A program made the position numbers and the translations under genes. This document shows positions 7,600 to 17,179 of a stretch of 64,000 nt of DNA, one piece after another; the stretch's first letter is position 1; each line of letters starts with the position of its first letter. Under the pieces are notes generated by a model. The model worked only from the letters and a program-made list of their open reading frames with translations. It had not been told where the DNA came from and did no database searches. Source of the DNA: Microbacterium sp. zg-Y818. Lineage in GTDB: Bacteria > Actinomycetota > Actinomycetes > Actinomycetales > Microbacteriaceae. The stretch covers positions 2,294,001 to 2,358,000 of the forward strand of contig NZ_CP126741.1 of the NCBI RefSeq assembly GCF_030246905.1, in the 5' to 3' direction.

Positions 7600-7863
7600 G
7601 TGAGCCTCAAGCAGCAGCGACTTCAGATCGAAGCCAAGCGCAGCACCGGTGTGCTGTTCTGCGTACTGGGCGCGATCATGGCCGCGGTGAGCCTGGTGTC
7701 GCTTCTCAGCGACCCGCAGAACATCGGCGGCTGGCTCTCCGCGCTGACGCCCTTCCTTCTCGGTGGCCTGGGAATCTTCAATCTCGTGACGTACCGAAAA
7801 GAGCTCCGGGCGTTCGAAGCCGAGCATGGCGAGGGCGCAGGTCGGCAAGACCCTGCGACCTGA
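7600..7863 (+). CDS. Small two-span membrane protein, 87 aa
   Basis: GTG at 7600 gives VSLKQQRLQIEAKRSTGVLF, an amphipathic start followed by two transmembrane helices (about residues 15-36 and 46-66) and a charged, cytoplasm-like tail. The upstream open frame has poor composition, so this start is preferred. Function unknown. The stretch 7333-7599 before it shows no gene. Confidence 0.6.
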   Translation: MSLKQQRLQIEAKRSTGVLFCVLGAIMAAVSLVSLLSDPQNIGGWLSALTPFLLGGLGIFNLVTYRKELRAFEAEHGEGAGRQDPAT

Positions 7864-7914
7864 GGCCAGATCCGACGTCGCGCGATGCGGCGCATGCGCG
7901 ATCGGCGGGCTGGG

Positions 7915-8598
7915 TCACAGATTGCCGAAGGTATAGAACCATGGGTTCGCGCGCAGGCCGGCGATCGTCGACTCATCCTCATCGAGATCCAGAATGACGA
8001 TGCGCGTCGCCTCAGAGGTGGAGCCGAACAGCGCGGGGTCCTCAGGCTCGGCGGCAAGGGTGATCTCGGGCGTGGGTTGCGCACCGAGCGCCCGTGCCTC
8101 ATCGACACTGTCGCCTACTCTGATACCGGACACGGTGCGGATAGGGACGCCGGCGAGTTCCGGGACCGAGACGACGATCGTGACGTGTCGGCACGCAGGG
8201 AGGCACTCCTCGGTGAAACCGGTGCTGATGAGCAGCCCCGGCCACTCGTACGTCGTCGTGAACTGCGCCCCCTGGGCGCCGTTGGGAGAGGTCGTCTCGG
8301 TGGGCTCCATCTCCAACGAGGCGCTGAGCGCGGTCACGTAGGAGGCAGGATCATCACCCGAGAAAGTGAGCGTGGCCTGCGGGGCGCCGCTGTCATCGAG
8401 GAGAGTGACGTCCGTCGCGCTCACCACGATCGAGGCGAGGTCCGGCTGCGGAGTGGGGCTCGGCGTCGGCGACCCCGATGGAGCGACGGCCGAGCCGCTG
8501 GGTGTGGGGCCTGCGTCGCGGGGCCCTCCCCCGGCGCAACCCGCCACACCGACCATCATCATCGCTGCGAGAACTGCGACGCCGAGTCTTCTCTTCAT
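7915..8598 (-). CDS. Predicted lipoprotein, 227 aa
   Basis: MKRRLGVAVLAAMMMVGVAG then Cys21 forms a standard lipoprotein signal. A Gly/Pro/Ser/Thr-rich linker (about residues 22-51, with SPTPSPTPQP) precedes a beta-rich domain with a single Cys pair (ECLPACRH), likely a disulfide, and an acidic region (DLDEDES). The linker is typical of actinobacterial lipoproteins that stand off from the membrane. No family is recognised. It is followed 53 bases upstream of its start by the end of kdpE, on the same strand. Confidence 0.75.
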   Translation of the reverse strand: MKRRLGVAVLAAMMMVGVAGCAGGGPRDAGPTPSGSAVAPSGSPTPSPTPQPDLASIVVSATDVTLLDDSGAPQATLTFSGDDPASYVTALSASLEMEPTETTSPNGAQGAQFTTTYEWPGLLISTGFTEECLPACRHVTIVVSVPELAGVPIRTVSGIRVGDSVDEARALGAQPTPEITLAAEPEDPALFGSTSEATRIVILDLDEDESTIAGLRANPWFYTFGNL

Positions 8599-8651
8599 AG
8601 GTGAAGTATCACAGAAGACTCATAGTTACCGTGGCACCGATGCGACCGGAC

Positions 8652-9344
8652 TCACGTCGCGACCCCGTCGAGCCGGTACCCCATCCCCGGCTCGGTCAGC
8701 AGATACCGCGGCGTGCTCGGGTCGGGTTCCAGCTTCTTGCGCAGCTGCGACACGTACAGCCGCAGGTAGCCGGTGTCTTCGGCGTGGTCGGTCCCCCAGA
8801 TCGTGCGCAGCACCGTCTGCCGGGTCACCAGCTTGCCGGCGTTGCGGATGAGGATCTCGATGAACTGCCACTCCGTGGGCGTCAGCCGGATCTGCCGGTC
8901 GCCGTCGGAGGTCGTGCGCACGACGCTGTGGGCGGCGAGGTCGATCGTGACGTCCCCGAGGCGCACCACGGGGGACGCGTCGTCCTGCGGCACGCGGCGC
9001 GTGAGCGCGCGGATGCGGGCGAGCAGCTCCTCCACGGCGAAGGGCTTGGTGATGTAGTCGTCCGCGCCGGCATCCAGCGCCTCGACCTTGTCGGCCGCGC
9101 CCGCACGCCCCGACACGACGAGGATCGGCGCGGCCGACCACCCCCGCACGGCGTGGATCACCTCGATGCCGTCGAGGTGCGGCATACCGAGGTCGAGGAT
9201 GAGGATGTCGGGCCGGTGATCGACGGCGGCGGCGATGGCCTGCGTGCCGTCGAGGGCGGTCGTGACGTCGTACCCCTTCGCGGTCAGGGTGATGCGCAGC
9301 GCCCGCAGAATCTGCGGGTCGTCGTCGGCGATGAGGATCCTCAT
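8652..9344 (-). CDS. kdpE: KdpE response regulator of the potassium-starvation system
   Basis: 230 residues. An N-terminal receiver domain has the acidic pocket ADDDP (residues 6-10), the phospho-acceptor Asp51 in ILDLGMPHLDG and Lys in ITKPF; the C-terminal half is an OmpR/PhoB winged helix ending in YLLTEPGMGYRLDG. KdpE binds DNA when phosphorylated by KdpD and activates the kdp operon at low K+ or high osmolarity. Its ATG overlaps the kdpD stop (ATGA), so the two are translationally coupled. It is the last gene of the operon. The 53 bases after it contain nothing obvious. Confidence 0.97.
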   Translation of the reverse strand: MRILIADDDPQILRALRITLTAKGYDVTTALDGTQAIAAAVDHRPDILILDLGMPHLDGIEVIHAVRGWSAAPILVVSGRAGAADKVEALDAGADDYITKPFAVEELLARIRALTRRVPQDDASPVVRLGDVTIDLAAHSVVRTTSDGDRQIRLTPTEWQFIEILIRNAGKLVTRQTVLRTIWGTDHAEDTGYLRLYVSQLRKKLEPDPSTPRYLLTEPGMGYRLDGVAT

Positions 9345-11878
9345 GCCCGCTCCCCCTCGCCGACCGAGACATCGGCGGCGACGCCCGCCGCGGCATCCGT
9401 CTCGCCCGCCGTGCGCAGCGAGATCACCATCGTCAGCCCGCCGCCGGGGGTGTCCTCCGAGGTCAGCGTGCCGCGCATCGCCTCGATGAACCCGCGCGAG
9501 AGCGCGAGCCCGAGCCCCAGCCCGCTGGAGTTGTCGGTGTCACCCAGACGCTGGAACGGCACGAAGATGTCATCCTTCTTCTCGGCCGGCACACCCGGCC
9601 CGCGATCGACGATGCGGATCTCGAGCCTGTCACCGAACGTACTCGTGCTGACGTGCACGGGCACGCCCGCCGGCGCGTAGCGGTGCGCGTTGGCCAGCAG
9701 GTTCACCAGCACGCGCTGCAACAGCACCGGGTCCGCGTGGGCGACGGCGTCGCCGTGCTGCAGCGCCAGCGTGACGTCGGCGGGGCCGAGTTGCAGCTCG
9801 TCGAGCGCGGGCGCGATGGCCTCGGCAGGGTCGGTGGCGATGTCGGCGATGGTGAGCACGCCGGTCTGCAGCCGGCTGACGTCGAGTAGGTCGGTCAGCA
9901 GCGTGCCGAGGGCGGTGAGGCTCTCGTCCGCGGTCTCGAGCAGCTCCTGCCGGTCGGCGGCGGCGAGTTCGGGACCCGCCGCGCGCAGGCCCCCGACGGC
10001 GGCCGAGGCGGCGGCCAGCGGGCGGCGCAGATCGTGGCTGAGCGCCGACAGCAGCGCCCCGCGCACCCGGTCGGATGCCGCGATCGGCTCGATCTGCTGC
10101 GCCGTCTTCTCCAGCCGCTCGGTGTCGAGCGCCGCCCGCAGCTGCGCCGTGACGACACCCAGCAGACGACGCTCGGATGCCGCGAGGTCGGCGCCGTGCA
10201 GTTCGAGCACCGCCTCGTCGGTGAGCGGGATGTCGGTGAACCGCCCGTCCGGCAACGGCTCCCCCGCGCGGGCCACCACCTCGCCGCCGACGACGACCCG
10301 CACCCCGGGAAGGTGGAACGCCTCGCGCACTCGGTCGACGAGCGCCTGGATCGCGTTCTCGCCGCGCAGCACGCTGCCGGCGATGGTCTGGATGAGCTCC
10401 GATTCCGCGGCCGAGCGCCGCGCGGCCCGGGTGTAGCGGGCGGCGCGATCCACGATGAAGCTCACGAGGCTCGCGATGACGACGTAGAGCACCAGCGCCA
10501 GCAGGTGGTGGCCCTCGTGGATGTGCACCGTGTACAGCGGCTCGATGAAGAGGAAGTCGAGGGTGATACCGGACAGCACTGCGGCGAAGAGGGCCGGCCA
10601 CAGCCCGCCCACCAGCGCCACGATGACGACGAGCAGCTGGAAGCTCAGCACGTCGGTCGTGATGGAGTCGACGCTGCGGAAGAGCGACAAGAGGGCGCTG
10701 AGGATCGGCCCGCCCACGAGCGCGACGACGAAGCCGAGGATGCGGCGCTTCGCCGTGAGCGCGCCGGTCAGGGGCGGGAGCATGGGGCTGCGGCCGGCGG
10801 CCGCGTGATTGACCATGTGCACGTCGATGTCGCCGGACTCGCGCACCACCGTCGCGCCGATGCCCGGGCCCGTGAGCAGGGCAGCGAGCCGGCCGCGCCG
10901 GCTCGCGCCGAGCACGAGCTGGGTGGCGTTGACCGAGCGGGCGAACTCGACCAGGGCGGTCGGGATGTCCTCCCCCACCACCTGGTGGTAGGTGCCGTTG
11001 AGCTTCTCCACCAGCGCGCGCTGTTCGGCGAGCGCGGCGGGGCTCCCCGTCCGCAGCCCGTCCTGGCTGGTGACGTGCACCGCGATCAACTCGCCGCCGG
11101 CCGAACGGGCGGCGATGCGGGCGCCGCGGCGCAGCAGCGTCTCGCCCTCCGGCCCGCCGGTGAGCGCGACCACCACGCGCTCCCGCGCCTCCCACCGGCT
11201 GTCGATGCCCTGCGCCTGGCGGTACCCCTGCAGCGCCTGGTCGACCTCGTCGGCCAGCCAGAGGAGGGCGAGTTCCCGGAGTGCGGTGAGGTTGCCGAGA
11301 CGGAAGTAGTTCGACAGCGCGGCGTCGATGCGCTCGGCGGGGTACACCGCACCGACGGCGAGCCGGTCGCGCAGCGCCTGCGGGGCAAGATCGACGACCT
11401 CGATCTGGTCGGCGCTGCGCAGGAAGCTGTCGGGGATGGTCTCGCGCTGCGGCACCCCCGTGATCTGCTCGACCACGTCGTTCAGCGATTCGATGTGCTG
11501 GATGTTCAGCGTCGAGATGACGTCGATCCCCGCGGCCAGCAGCTCCTCGACGTCTTGCCAGCGTTTGCCGTTGCGGGATCCGGGGGCATTGGTGTGAGCG
11601 AGCTCGTCGACCAGGGCGACCTGCGGCATCCGCTGCAGCACGGCATCCAGGTCCATCTCCTCGAGGGCGACGCCGCGGTGCGAGACGCGGGCGCGCGGCA
11701 CGACCGGGATGCCCTCGGCCATCGCGGCGGTCGCGGCGCGCCCGTGGGTCTCGACGATGCCGATGACGACGTCCCCGCCCTCGGCCCGCAGGCGCCGGCC
11801 CTCCTCGAGCATCGTGACCGTCTTGCCCACGCCCGGGGCGGCCCCCAGCAGCACCCGCAGCCGCCCGCGTCTGGTCAT
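9341..11878 (-). CDS. kdpD: KdpD sensor histidine kinase
   Basis: 845 residues from ATG 11878, chosen because GAAGGA lies just before it; a GTG at 11893 is possible but has no such site. Order: KdpD N-terminal domain with Walker A GAAPGVGKT, a universal-stress-like domain (around residues 245-370), four membrane helices (about 380-480), a GAF-like region, then HisKA with His615 in LSHDLRRPLA and an HATPase domain (LVNLLANAHRYA, DRGPGVP, GLGLGLALS). It senses K+ limitation and phosphorylates KdpE. Length and order match the full-size family. Confidence 0.97.
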   Translation of the reverse strand: MTRRGRLRVLLGAAPGVGKTVTMLEEGRRLRAEGGDVVIGIVETHGRAATAAMAEGIPVVPRARVSHRGVALEEMDLDAVLQRMPQVALVDELAHTNAPGSRNGKRWQDVEELLAAGIDVISTLNIQHIESLNDVVEQITGVPQRETIPDSFLRSADQIEVVDLAPQALRDRLAVGAVYPAERIDAALSNYFRLGNLTALRELALLWLADEVDQALQGYRQAQGIDSRWEARERVVVALTGGPEGETLLRRGARIAARSAGGELIAVHVTSQDGLRTGSPAALAEQRALVEKLNGTYHQVVGEDIPTALVEFARSVNATQLVLGASRRGRLAALLTGPGIGATVVRESGDIDVHMVNHAAAGRSPMLPPLTGALTAKRRILGFVVALVGGPILSALLSLFRSVDSITTDVLSFQLLVVIVALVGGLWPALFAAVLSGITLDFLFIEPLYTVHIHEGHHLLALVLYVVIASLVSFIVDRAARYTRAARRSAAESELIQTIAGSVLRGENAIQALVDRVREAFHLPGVRVVVGGEVVARAGEPLPDGRFTDIPLTDEAVLELHGADLAASERRLLGVVTAQLRAALDTERLEKTAQQIEPIAASDRVRGALLSALSHDLRRPLAAASAAVGGLRAAGPELAAADRQELLETADESLTALGTLLTDLLDVSRLQTGVLTIADIATDPAEAIAPALDELQLGPADVTLALQHGDAVAHADPVLLQRVLVNLLANAHRYAPAGVPVHVSTSTFGDRLEIRIVDRGPGVPAEKKDDIFVPFQRLGDTDNSSGLGLGLALSRGFIEAMRGTLTSEDTPGGGLTMVISLRTAGETDAAAGVAADVSVGEGERA

Positions 11879-11899
11879 GGTCGTCCTTCTCACTCGTCG

Positions 11900-12508
11900 T
11901 CATCGTTGGTCAAGGGCAACGTTAAGCTCCAGCACGTTCACGGTGGCGTCACCGAGGTACCCGAGTCGCGGCCCGTGTGTGTGCTCCTGCACCAGTGCGC
12001 GCACGTCGGCGGCGGGGATGCCGCGCTCCGCGGCCACGCGATCGATCTGGATCTCGGCGTACGCCGGGCTGATGTGGGGGTCGAGGCCCGACGACGACGC
12101 GGTGACGGCGTCTGCCGGAACGTCGTCGGGGGCGACGCCGTTGAACTCGGCTACCTGAGCGCGGCGATCGGCGATCGCGGCGACGAGGTCGTCGTTCTCG
12201 GGGCCGAGGTTCGACCCCGACGACGCCCCGGCGTCGTAGCCGTCGCCGGCGGCGGAGGGCCGAGACTGGAAATACTGCGGCAGCGGGGCGCCCTCGGCAT
12301 CAGTGAAGGCCTGCCCGATGAGCGACGACCCGACGGTCTCGCCCCCGCTGTCGGTGAGGAGCGAGCCGTTCGCCTGGGCGGGCAGCGCAAGCTGACCGAC
12401 GAGGGTGAGCACGACGGTGTAGCCGAAGCCGAGCAGCACGGTGAAGAGCGCCATGGCGCGCACGGCGACACCGACGGTGCGGGCGGTGCTGCGGGTGGAG
12501 GTGTTCAT
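11900..12508 (-). CDS. kdpC: KdpC subunit of the K+-transporting P-type ATPase
   Basis: 202 residues with one membrane helix near residues 17-40, then the extracytoplasmic KdpC domain: QSRPSAAGDGYDAGASSGSN and DAVTASSSGLDPHISPAYA are conserved family stretches. KdpC stabilises the KdpFABC complex and raises its K+ or nucleotide affinity. It lies 22 bases after kdpB and 21 bases before the chosen kdpD start. Confidence 0.97.
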   Translation of the reverse strand: MNTSTRSTARTVGVAVRAMALFTVLLGFGYTVVLTLVGQLALPAQANGSLLTDSGGETVGSSLIGQAFTDAEGAPLPQYFQSRPSAAGDGYDAGASSGSNLGPENDDLVAAIADRRAQVAEFNGVAPDDVPADAVTASSSGLDPHISPAYAEIQIDRVAAERGIPAADVRALVQEHTHGPRLGYLGDATVNVLELNVALDQR

Positions 12509-12530
12509 GTGAGTGTGTTTCCTCTGAGGG

Positions 12531-14681
12531 TCAGAAGCCGGGGATGAGGCGCACGACGAGGTCGATGAGCCAGATGCCGATGAAGGGGGCGATGATGCCG
12601 CCGAGCCCGTAGACGGCGAGGTTGCGCCCCAGCGTCTGCGACGCCCCGCCGGGGCGGTAGGCCACGCCGCGCAAGGCGAGCGGAATGAGGAAGACGATCA
12701 CGATCGCGTTGAAGATGATCGCCGAGAGCACGGCGGATGCCGGTGAGTGCAGCCCCATGATGTTCAGCGCCGCGAGCTGCGGGAACACGCCGAGGAACAT
12801 CGCCGGGATGATCGCGAAGTACTTGGCGATGTCGTTGGCGATGGAGAACGTCGTCAGCGCCCCGCGCGTGATGAGCAGCTGCTTGCCGATGCGCACGATG
12901 TCGATGAGCTTCGACGGGTCGGAGTCGAGGTCGACCATGTTGCCGGCCTCTTTCGCCGCCGACGTGCCCGAGTTCATCGCCACGCCGACGTCGGCCTGCG
13001 CGAGCGCGGGGGCGTCGTTGGTGCCGTCCCCCGTCATCGCGACGAGCCGCCCGCCCTGCTGCTCGGCGCGGATGTACGCGAGCTTGTCCTCGGGGGTCGC
13101 CTCGGCCAGGAAGTCGTCGACCCCCGCCTCGGCCGCGATCGCGGCCGCCGTCAGCGGGTTGTCGCCGGTGATCATCACGGTGCGGATGCCCATCGAGCGC
13201 AGCTCGGCGAACTTCGCCGGCAGCCCCTCCTTGACCACGTCCTTCAGGTGCACGACGCCGAGCAGGCGCGACCCGGCATCCGGGGTGCTCGTGGCGACCA
13301 CGAGCGGGGTGCCACCGGTCTGCGAGATCCGCTCGACGGCGGCGGTCATCTCAGTGCGGTCCGCCGCGCTGGGTGCCTGCCCCTCGGCCTCGAGCCAGGC
13401 CACGATCGCCGAGGCGGCGCCCTTGCGGATGCGGATGCCGTCGGGGGTGTCCAGGCCCGACATGCGGGTCTGCGCGGTGAACGGCACGATGTCGCCCGGC
13501 GCCGTCGTGCCGACGTCGATGCCCTTCGCCCGGGCGAGCTCGACGATCGACGCCCCCTCGGGGGTGGGGTCAGCCAGCGACGACAGCGCCGCGGTGCGGA
13601 TGAGCTCGGGCGCCGGCACGTCGCCGACCGGCAGGAACGCGCTCGCCCGCCGGTTTCCGTAGGTGATGGTGCCGGTCTTGTCGAGCAGCAGGGTGGTCAC
13701 GTCGCCGGCCGCTTCGACCGCCCGGCCTGACATGGCGAGCACGTTGCGCTGCACGAGCCGGTCCATGCCGGCGATGCCGATGGCGCTCAGGAGCGCGCCG
13801 ATCGTGGTCGGGATGAGGCAGACCAGCAGCGCCACCAGCACCGGCACGCTCACCGGGGCGGCGGCATAAGACGCGATCGGGTTCAGGGTGAGCGCGACGA
13901 CGACGAACATGATCGACAAGCCCGCCAGCAGAATGCTGAGCGCGATCTCGTTCGGCGTCTTCTGGCGGGCGGCGCCCTCGACCAGGGCGATCATGCGGTC
14001 GACGAATGTCTCACCGGGCTTGGACGTGATCTTCACCACGATGCGGTCCGACAGCACGCGGGTGCCGCCGGTGACGGCCGAGCGGTCGCCGCCGGACTCC
14101 CGCACGACGGGGGCGGACTCCCCCGTGATCGCGGATTCGTCGACCGAGGCGATGCCCCACACGATGTCGCCGTCACCGGGGATGAGCTCGGGAGGCGAGA
14201 CCACCACGATGTCGCCGAGGCGCAGGTCGGCCGAGGCGACATCGGTCGTGGCGGACCGCTCGGCCGCGGGATCGGTGAGCGGATCGTAGGCATCCACCCG
14301 CCGCGCCGTCGTACTGGTGCGGGTCTTGCGCAGGCTCTCGGCCTGCGCCTTGCCGCGCCCCTCGGCGACCGATTCGGCGAGGTTCGCGAACAGCACGGTC
14401 AGCCACAGCCAGACGGCGATCGCCCACGTGAACGACCACGGCACCGGGGTGCCGCCCGAGGGCGCCGGTCCCCCGATAAACGGCTCCGCGATGGCCAGCA
14501 GGGTGGTGAGGGCGGCGCCGACCCACACCAGGAACATGACCGGGTTGTGCCACTGCAGGCGCGGGTCGAGCTTGCGGAACGCGCCCGGCACGGCGGCACG
14601 CACCTGCGCCGGCGAGAACCCGCGCTGCGGTGCAGGCGTGGGCGCGGTCTCGGGACGCGCGGTGGTCAATGTGGACATCAT
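12531..14681 (-). CDS. kdpB: KdpB, catalytic P-type ATPase subunit
   Basis: 716 residues if the first of two adjacent ATGs (14681, 14678) is used; the first overlaps the kdpA stop as TGATG. The phosphorylated Asp is in [12 protein letters not shown] (about residue 333), the nucleotide domain has [11 protein letters not shown], and the hinge has [20 protein letters not shown]. About seven membrane helices are present. KdpB hydrolyses ATP to drive K+ through KdpA. The N-terminus carries a 25-residue Ala/Pro/Thr extension before the family domain, as is common in actinobacteria. Confidence 0.98.
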   Translation of the reverse strand: MMSTLTTARPETAPTPAPQRGFSPAQVRAAVPGAFRKLDPRLQWHNPVMFLVWVGAALTTLLAIAEPFIGGPAPSGGTPVPWSFTWAIAVWLWLTVLFANLAESVAEGRGKAQAESLRKTRTSTTARRVDAYDPLTDPAAERSATTDVASADLRLGDIVVVSPPELIPGDGDIVWGIASVDESAITGESAPVVRESGGDRSAVTGGTRVLSDRIVVKITSKPGETFVDRMIALVEGAARQKTPNEIALSILLAGLSIMFVVVALTLNPIASYAAAPVSVPVLVALLVCLIPTTIGALLSAIGIAGMDRLVQRNVLAMSGRAVEAAGDVTTLLLDKTGTITYGNRRASAFLPVGDVPAPELIRTAALSSLADPTPEGASIVELARAKGIDVGTTAPGDIVPFTAQTRMSGLDTPDGIRIRKGAASAIVAWLEAEGQAPSAADRTEMTAAVERISQTGGTPLVVATSTPDAGSRLLGVVHLKDVVKEGLPAKFAELRSMGIRTVMITGDNPLTAAAIAAEAGVDDFLAEATPEDKLAYIRAEQQGGRLVAMTGDGTNDAPALAQADVGVAMNSGTSAAKEAGNMVDLDSDPSKLIDIVRIGKQLLITRGALTTFSIANDIAKYFAIIPAMFLGVFPQLAALNIMGLHSPASAVLSAIIFNAIVIVFLIPLALRGVAYRPGGASQTLGRNLAVYGLGGIIAPFIGIWLIDLVVRLIPGF

Positions 14682-16354
14682 CAGATCAGCCCTTCCGCCA
14701 GGGGACCCAGCGCGAGAACGGGAAAGAAGGTGAGCGCCGTCACGAGAACGGTGACGGTGCTGAGCAGCCCGACGAACAGCGGGCGGTGGGTGGGGAGCGT
14801 TCCGGCGGTCGTCGGCACGGAGTCCTGCGCCGCGAGCGAGCCGGCGAGCGCCAGCACGAACACGATCGGCACGAAGCGGCCGAGCAGGATCACGACCCCC
14901 AGCGCCGTGTTCAGCCACGGTGTGTTGGCGGTGAGTCCGGCGAAGGCCGACCCGTTGTTGTTGGCGGCGGATGTGAAGGCGTAGAGCACTTCGCTCATGC
15001 CGTGGATGCCGGGATTCCAGATCGACGTGGACTCCATCTCTTCGCGGATGCCGGGGAGGGCGAAGCTCAGCGCGGTGCCGGTGAGGACGAGGGTCGGCAT
15101 GACGAGGATCGTGAGGGCGGCGAGCTTGATCTCGCGCGGCCCGATCTTCTTGCCGAGGTACTCGGGGGTGCGGCCGATCAGCAGACCGGCGATGAACACG
15201 CCGATGATCGCGAGTACGAGGATCGCGTAGAGCCCCGACCCCACTCCGCCGGGCGAGACCTCGCCGAGCATCATGTTGAGCATCGGCATCATGCCGCCGA
15301 GCGCCGTGTACGAGTCGTGCATGGAGTTGACCGCGCCGGTGGAGGTGCCGGTGCTCGTGGTGGCGAAGAGCGTCGAGCCGATGATGCCGAAGCGCTGCTC
15401 CTTGCCCTCCATCGCCGCTCCCGCCAGCTGCGGCGCGGTGCCGTTGCCGGCGGTCTCGAAGGCGGTCAGCAGCGCGAACGATGCCAGGTACAGCGTCGCC
15501 ATGACGCCGAGGATCGCGTACCCCTGGCGGTTGTCACCCACGATGCGGCCGAACGTGCGCGGCAGCGCGAACGGGATGACGAGCATGAGGAGCACCTCGA
15601 AGACGTTGGTCCACGCGTTCGGGTTCTCGAACGGATGCGACGAGTTGGCGTTGAAGAATCCGCCGCCGTTGGTGCCGAGCAGCTTGATGGCCTCTTGCGA
15701 GGCCACAGGGCCGCCGGGGATCGACTGCGTCGCGCCGGCGAGCGTGGTGACCTCGGTGAAACCGTTGACGTTCTGCACCACCCCGCCGATCAGCAGCACG
15801 ACCGCGGCGAGCGCGGCGAGCGGCAGCAGGATGCGCAGTGTGCCGCGGGTGAGGTCCACCCAGAAGTTGCCGAGCGTGCCCGACCGGCGTGCCGCGAAGC
15901 CGCGCACCAGGGCGATGGCGACCGCCATGCCCACGCCCGCGGAGACGAAGTTCTGCACCACCAGGCCCAGCGCCTGCACGGTGTAGCCGAGGGTGAGCTC
16001 CGGCGAGTACGACTGCCAGTTCGTGTTGCCGACGAACGACGCCGCGGTGTTGAACGACAGGTGCTCGCTGGGCACCGGCAACCCGAGGGAGTACGGCAGC
16101 CACTGCTGCAGCCGCTGCAGGCCGTAGACGATGAGCAGTCCGACGGCCGAGAAGGCCAGCACCGCTCGCAGGTACGCCGGCCAGGTCTGCTCGGCCTTCG
16201 CGTCGATGCCGATCACCCGGTAGACGCCGGCTTCGACCCGGGTGTCCTTCGGCGAGGTGTAGACCCAGGCCATGTAGTCGCCGAAGGGGCGGTAGAGCAG
16301 GCCGAGGACGACGGCGACAGTGGCGATCGACAGCAGGGCCGACACCCACGCCAT
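14681..16354 (-). CDS. kdpA: KdpA, potassium-binding channel-like subunit
   Basis: 557 residues from ATG 16354, which overlaps the kdpF stop (TGATG) and is preceded by GGAG at a suitable distance. Selectivity-loop signatures of the KdpA/TrkH superfamily are visible: [49 protein letters not shown] and [13 protein letters not shown]. About ten membrane helices. It forms the K+ path of the high-affinity uptake complex. Length is normal. Confidence 0.98.
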   Translation of the reverse strand: MAWVSALLSIATVAVVLGLLYRPFGDYMAWVYTSPKDTRVEAGVYRVIGIDAKAEQTWPAYLRAVLAFSAVGLLIVYGLQRLQQWLPYSLGLPVPSEHLSFNTAASFVGNTNWQSYSPELTLGYTVQALGLVVQNFVSAGVGMAVAIALVRGFAARRSGTLGNFWVDLTRGTLRILLPLAALAAVVLLIGGVVQNVNGFTEVTTLAGATQSIPGGPVASQEAIKLLGTNGGGFFNANSSHPFENPNAWTNVFEVLLMLVIPFALPRTFGRIVGDNRQGYAILGVMATLYLASFALLTAFETAGNGTAPQLAGAAMEGKEQRFGIIGSTLFATTSTGTSTGAVNSMHDSYTALGGMMPMLNMMLGEVSPGGVGSGLYAILVLAIIGVFIAGLLIGRTPEYLGKKIGPREIKLAALTILVMPTLVLTGTALSFALPGIREEMESTSIWNPGIHGMSEVLYAFTSAANNNGSAFAGLTANTPWLNTALGVVILLGRFVPIVFVLALAGSLAAQDSVPTTAGTLPTHRPLFVGLLSTVTVLVTALTFFPVLALGPLAEGLI

Positions 16355-16443
16355 CAGAACCGCTCCGGTTTCACGAGGGCGAACACGAGGTACACGATCG
16401 CCGCGACACCGAGGATGCCGGCGAGCAGCTGGAACACGATCAC
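16354..16443 (-). CDS. kdpF: KdpF, 29-residue stabilising subunit
   Basis: GTG at 16443 encodes a single hydrophobic helix, [20 protein letters not shown] followed by ALVKPERF, the characteristic KdpF ending. GGAG lies five bases before the GTG, inside the end of the preceding small frame. The TGA overlaps the kdpA ATG by one base. KdpF is a lipid-like peptide that stabilises KdpFABC in the membrane. Confidence 0.93.
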   Translation of the reverse strand: MIVFQLLAGILGVAAIVYLVFALVKPERF

Positions 16444-16535
16444 AGCTTCTCCACCGCCTTCCCCAGCAGTCCGACGACGACGAACAGGGCGATCGTGCCC
16501 AGCACGTAGACGAGGTCAAGCACAGCAGGCTCCAT
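16440..16535 (-). CDS. Predicted 31-residue membrane peptide at the head of the kdp operon
   Basis: ATG at 16535 encodes [20 protein letters not shown] and then [11 protein letters not shown], an acidic start, one 19-residue transmembrane helix and a basic amphipathic end. Its TGA overlaps the kdpF start (GTGA), so the two would be coupled. No strong ribosome binding site precedes the ATG. I infer a real small protein from the helix, the charge pattern and the exact overlap. It could be an extra KdpFABC-associated peptide or a leader; I know of no named function. Confidence 0.6.
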   Translation of the reverse strand: MEPAVLDLVYVLGTIALFVVVGLLGKAVEKL

Positions 16536-16562
16536 CTGAAGGACGGCGTCAGCGCGCACGCT

Positions 16563-16597
16563 GATCGCACGCCCTCATTCGCGGGCGCAGTGCGATC
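16563..16597 (-). promoter_or_regulatory. Leader hairpin upstream of the kdp operon
   Basis: GATCGCAC (16563-16570) and GTGCGATC (16590-16597) are perfect complements; inside them GCCC and GGGC also pair, leaving an 8-base loop and a 3-base bulge. It ends 28 bases before the 31-residue peptide start and so would lie in the 5' untranslated RNA. Role unknown. The rest of 16598-16778 carries no other structure I can name; the kdp and plus-strand promoters must lie there. Confidence 0.45.
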
Positions 16598-16778
16598 CAA
16601 CTCCTGCCGGCATGCCCCGATGCCCGTCCTCACGCAACCCATACGGGGGTGCTGCGGATCCTTACGGTTCCCTCACGCCGCGGTCCTTCTCTGCCTGGCC
16701 GCGGCGCCCCAGTGCCACGGATCGGGTGGGCCCGGCAACCCCTTGGGGGCGCGGCATCCGTCGTCGCATCATGGGGCC

Positions 16779-16979
16779 ATGAGCGATCGAGATGACATCA
16801 AGCAGCCCCTTGACCATCTGCCGCCGGCCGACGAGCGGGACAAGGCGATCGAGGTCGAAGAGCCCGAGTACCCCGACACCGGCCACGCGGACACCGCCGA
16901 CGTCACGCCGGCGACGGCCGCGGAGCCGGGCAAGCCCAACCGGCACGGCGTGGACAAGCTGCCGCCGACCGGGCGCTGA
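16779..16979 (+). CDS. Small acidic hypothetical protein, 66 aa
   Basis: ATG 16779: MSDRDDIKQPLDHLPPADER, continuing acidic and Pro/Ala/Thr-rich to NRHGVDKLPPTGR. It has no predicted helix or membrane segment and looks intrinsically disordered. The LPPTGR end superficially resembles a sortase motif but no hydrophobic anchor follows. Function unknown. Confidence 0.6.
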   Translation: MSDRDDIKQPLDHLPPADERDKAIEVEEPEYPDTGHADTADVTPATAAEPGKPNRHGVDKLPPTGR

Positions 16980-17053
16980 CGCCCGCGCGTACCCGCACAG
17001 CGCCGCGGTGGCCGGTTTCCGGCTGCCGCGGCGTTCGTGCGTCTGCGGGGTGT

Positions 17054-17135
17054 CCGACATGCGGAGATCCTCCCGAATGAGGGCCAAAACGCGGCATCCG
17101 CCCTCGTTTCGGCAGATCCCCTCATTTCGGCCAAG
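17054..17135. repeat. Imperfect palindromic intergenic repeat, family 1, copy A
   Basis: 82 bases; left arm starts CCGACATGCGGAGATCCTCC, right arm ends CAGATCCCCTCATTTCGGCC, with a loop containing GCGGCATCCG. The arms are near-complementary over about 30 bases. Nearly identical to the copy at 17180-17261. Confidence 0.8.
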
Positions 17136-17179
17136 TCTGCAGCTCGCCGCGCCCGCGCAAGCCAGTCGCCAGCAATCGG

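Noticed and set aside
10034..12547. An 837-codon open frame on the plus strand opposite kdpD/kdpC
   Set aside because: Composition (strings of Arg, Glu, His) is that of a mirror of the real gene, which has all KdpD motifs.
16536..16778. c-di-AMP (ydaO-type) riboswitch before kdp
   Set aside because: The leader is too short and lacks the conserved multi-stem core; only a simple hairpin is seen.
16779..16979. LPPTG-like sortase motif at the end of the 66-aa protein
   Set aside because: No signal peptide and no hydrophobic anchor, so not a sortase substrate.
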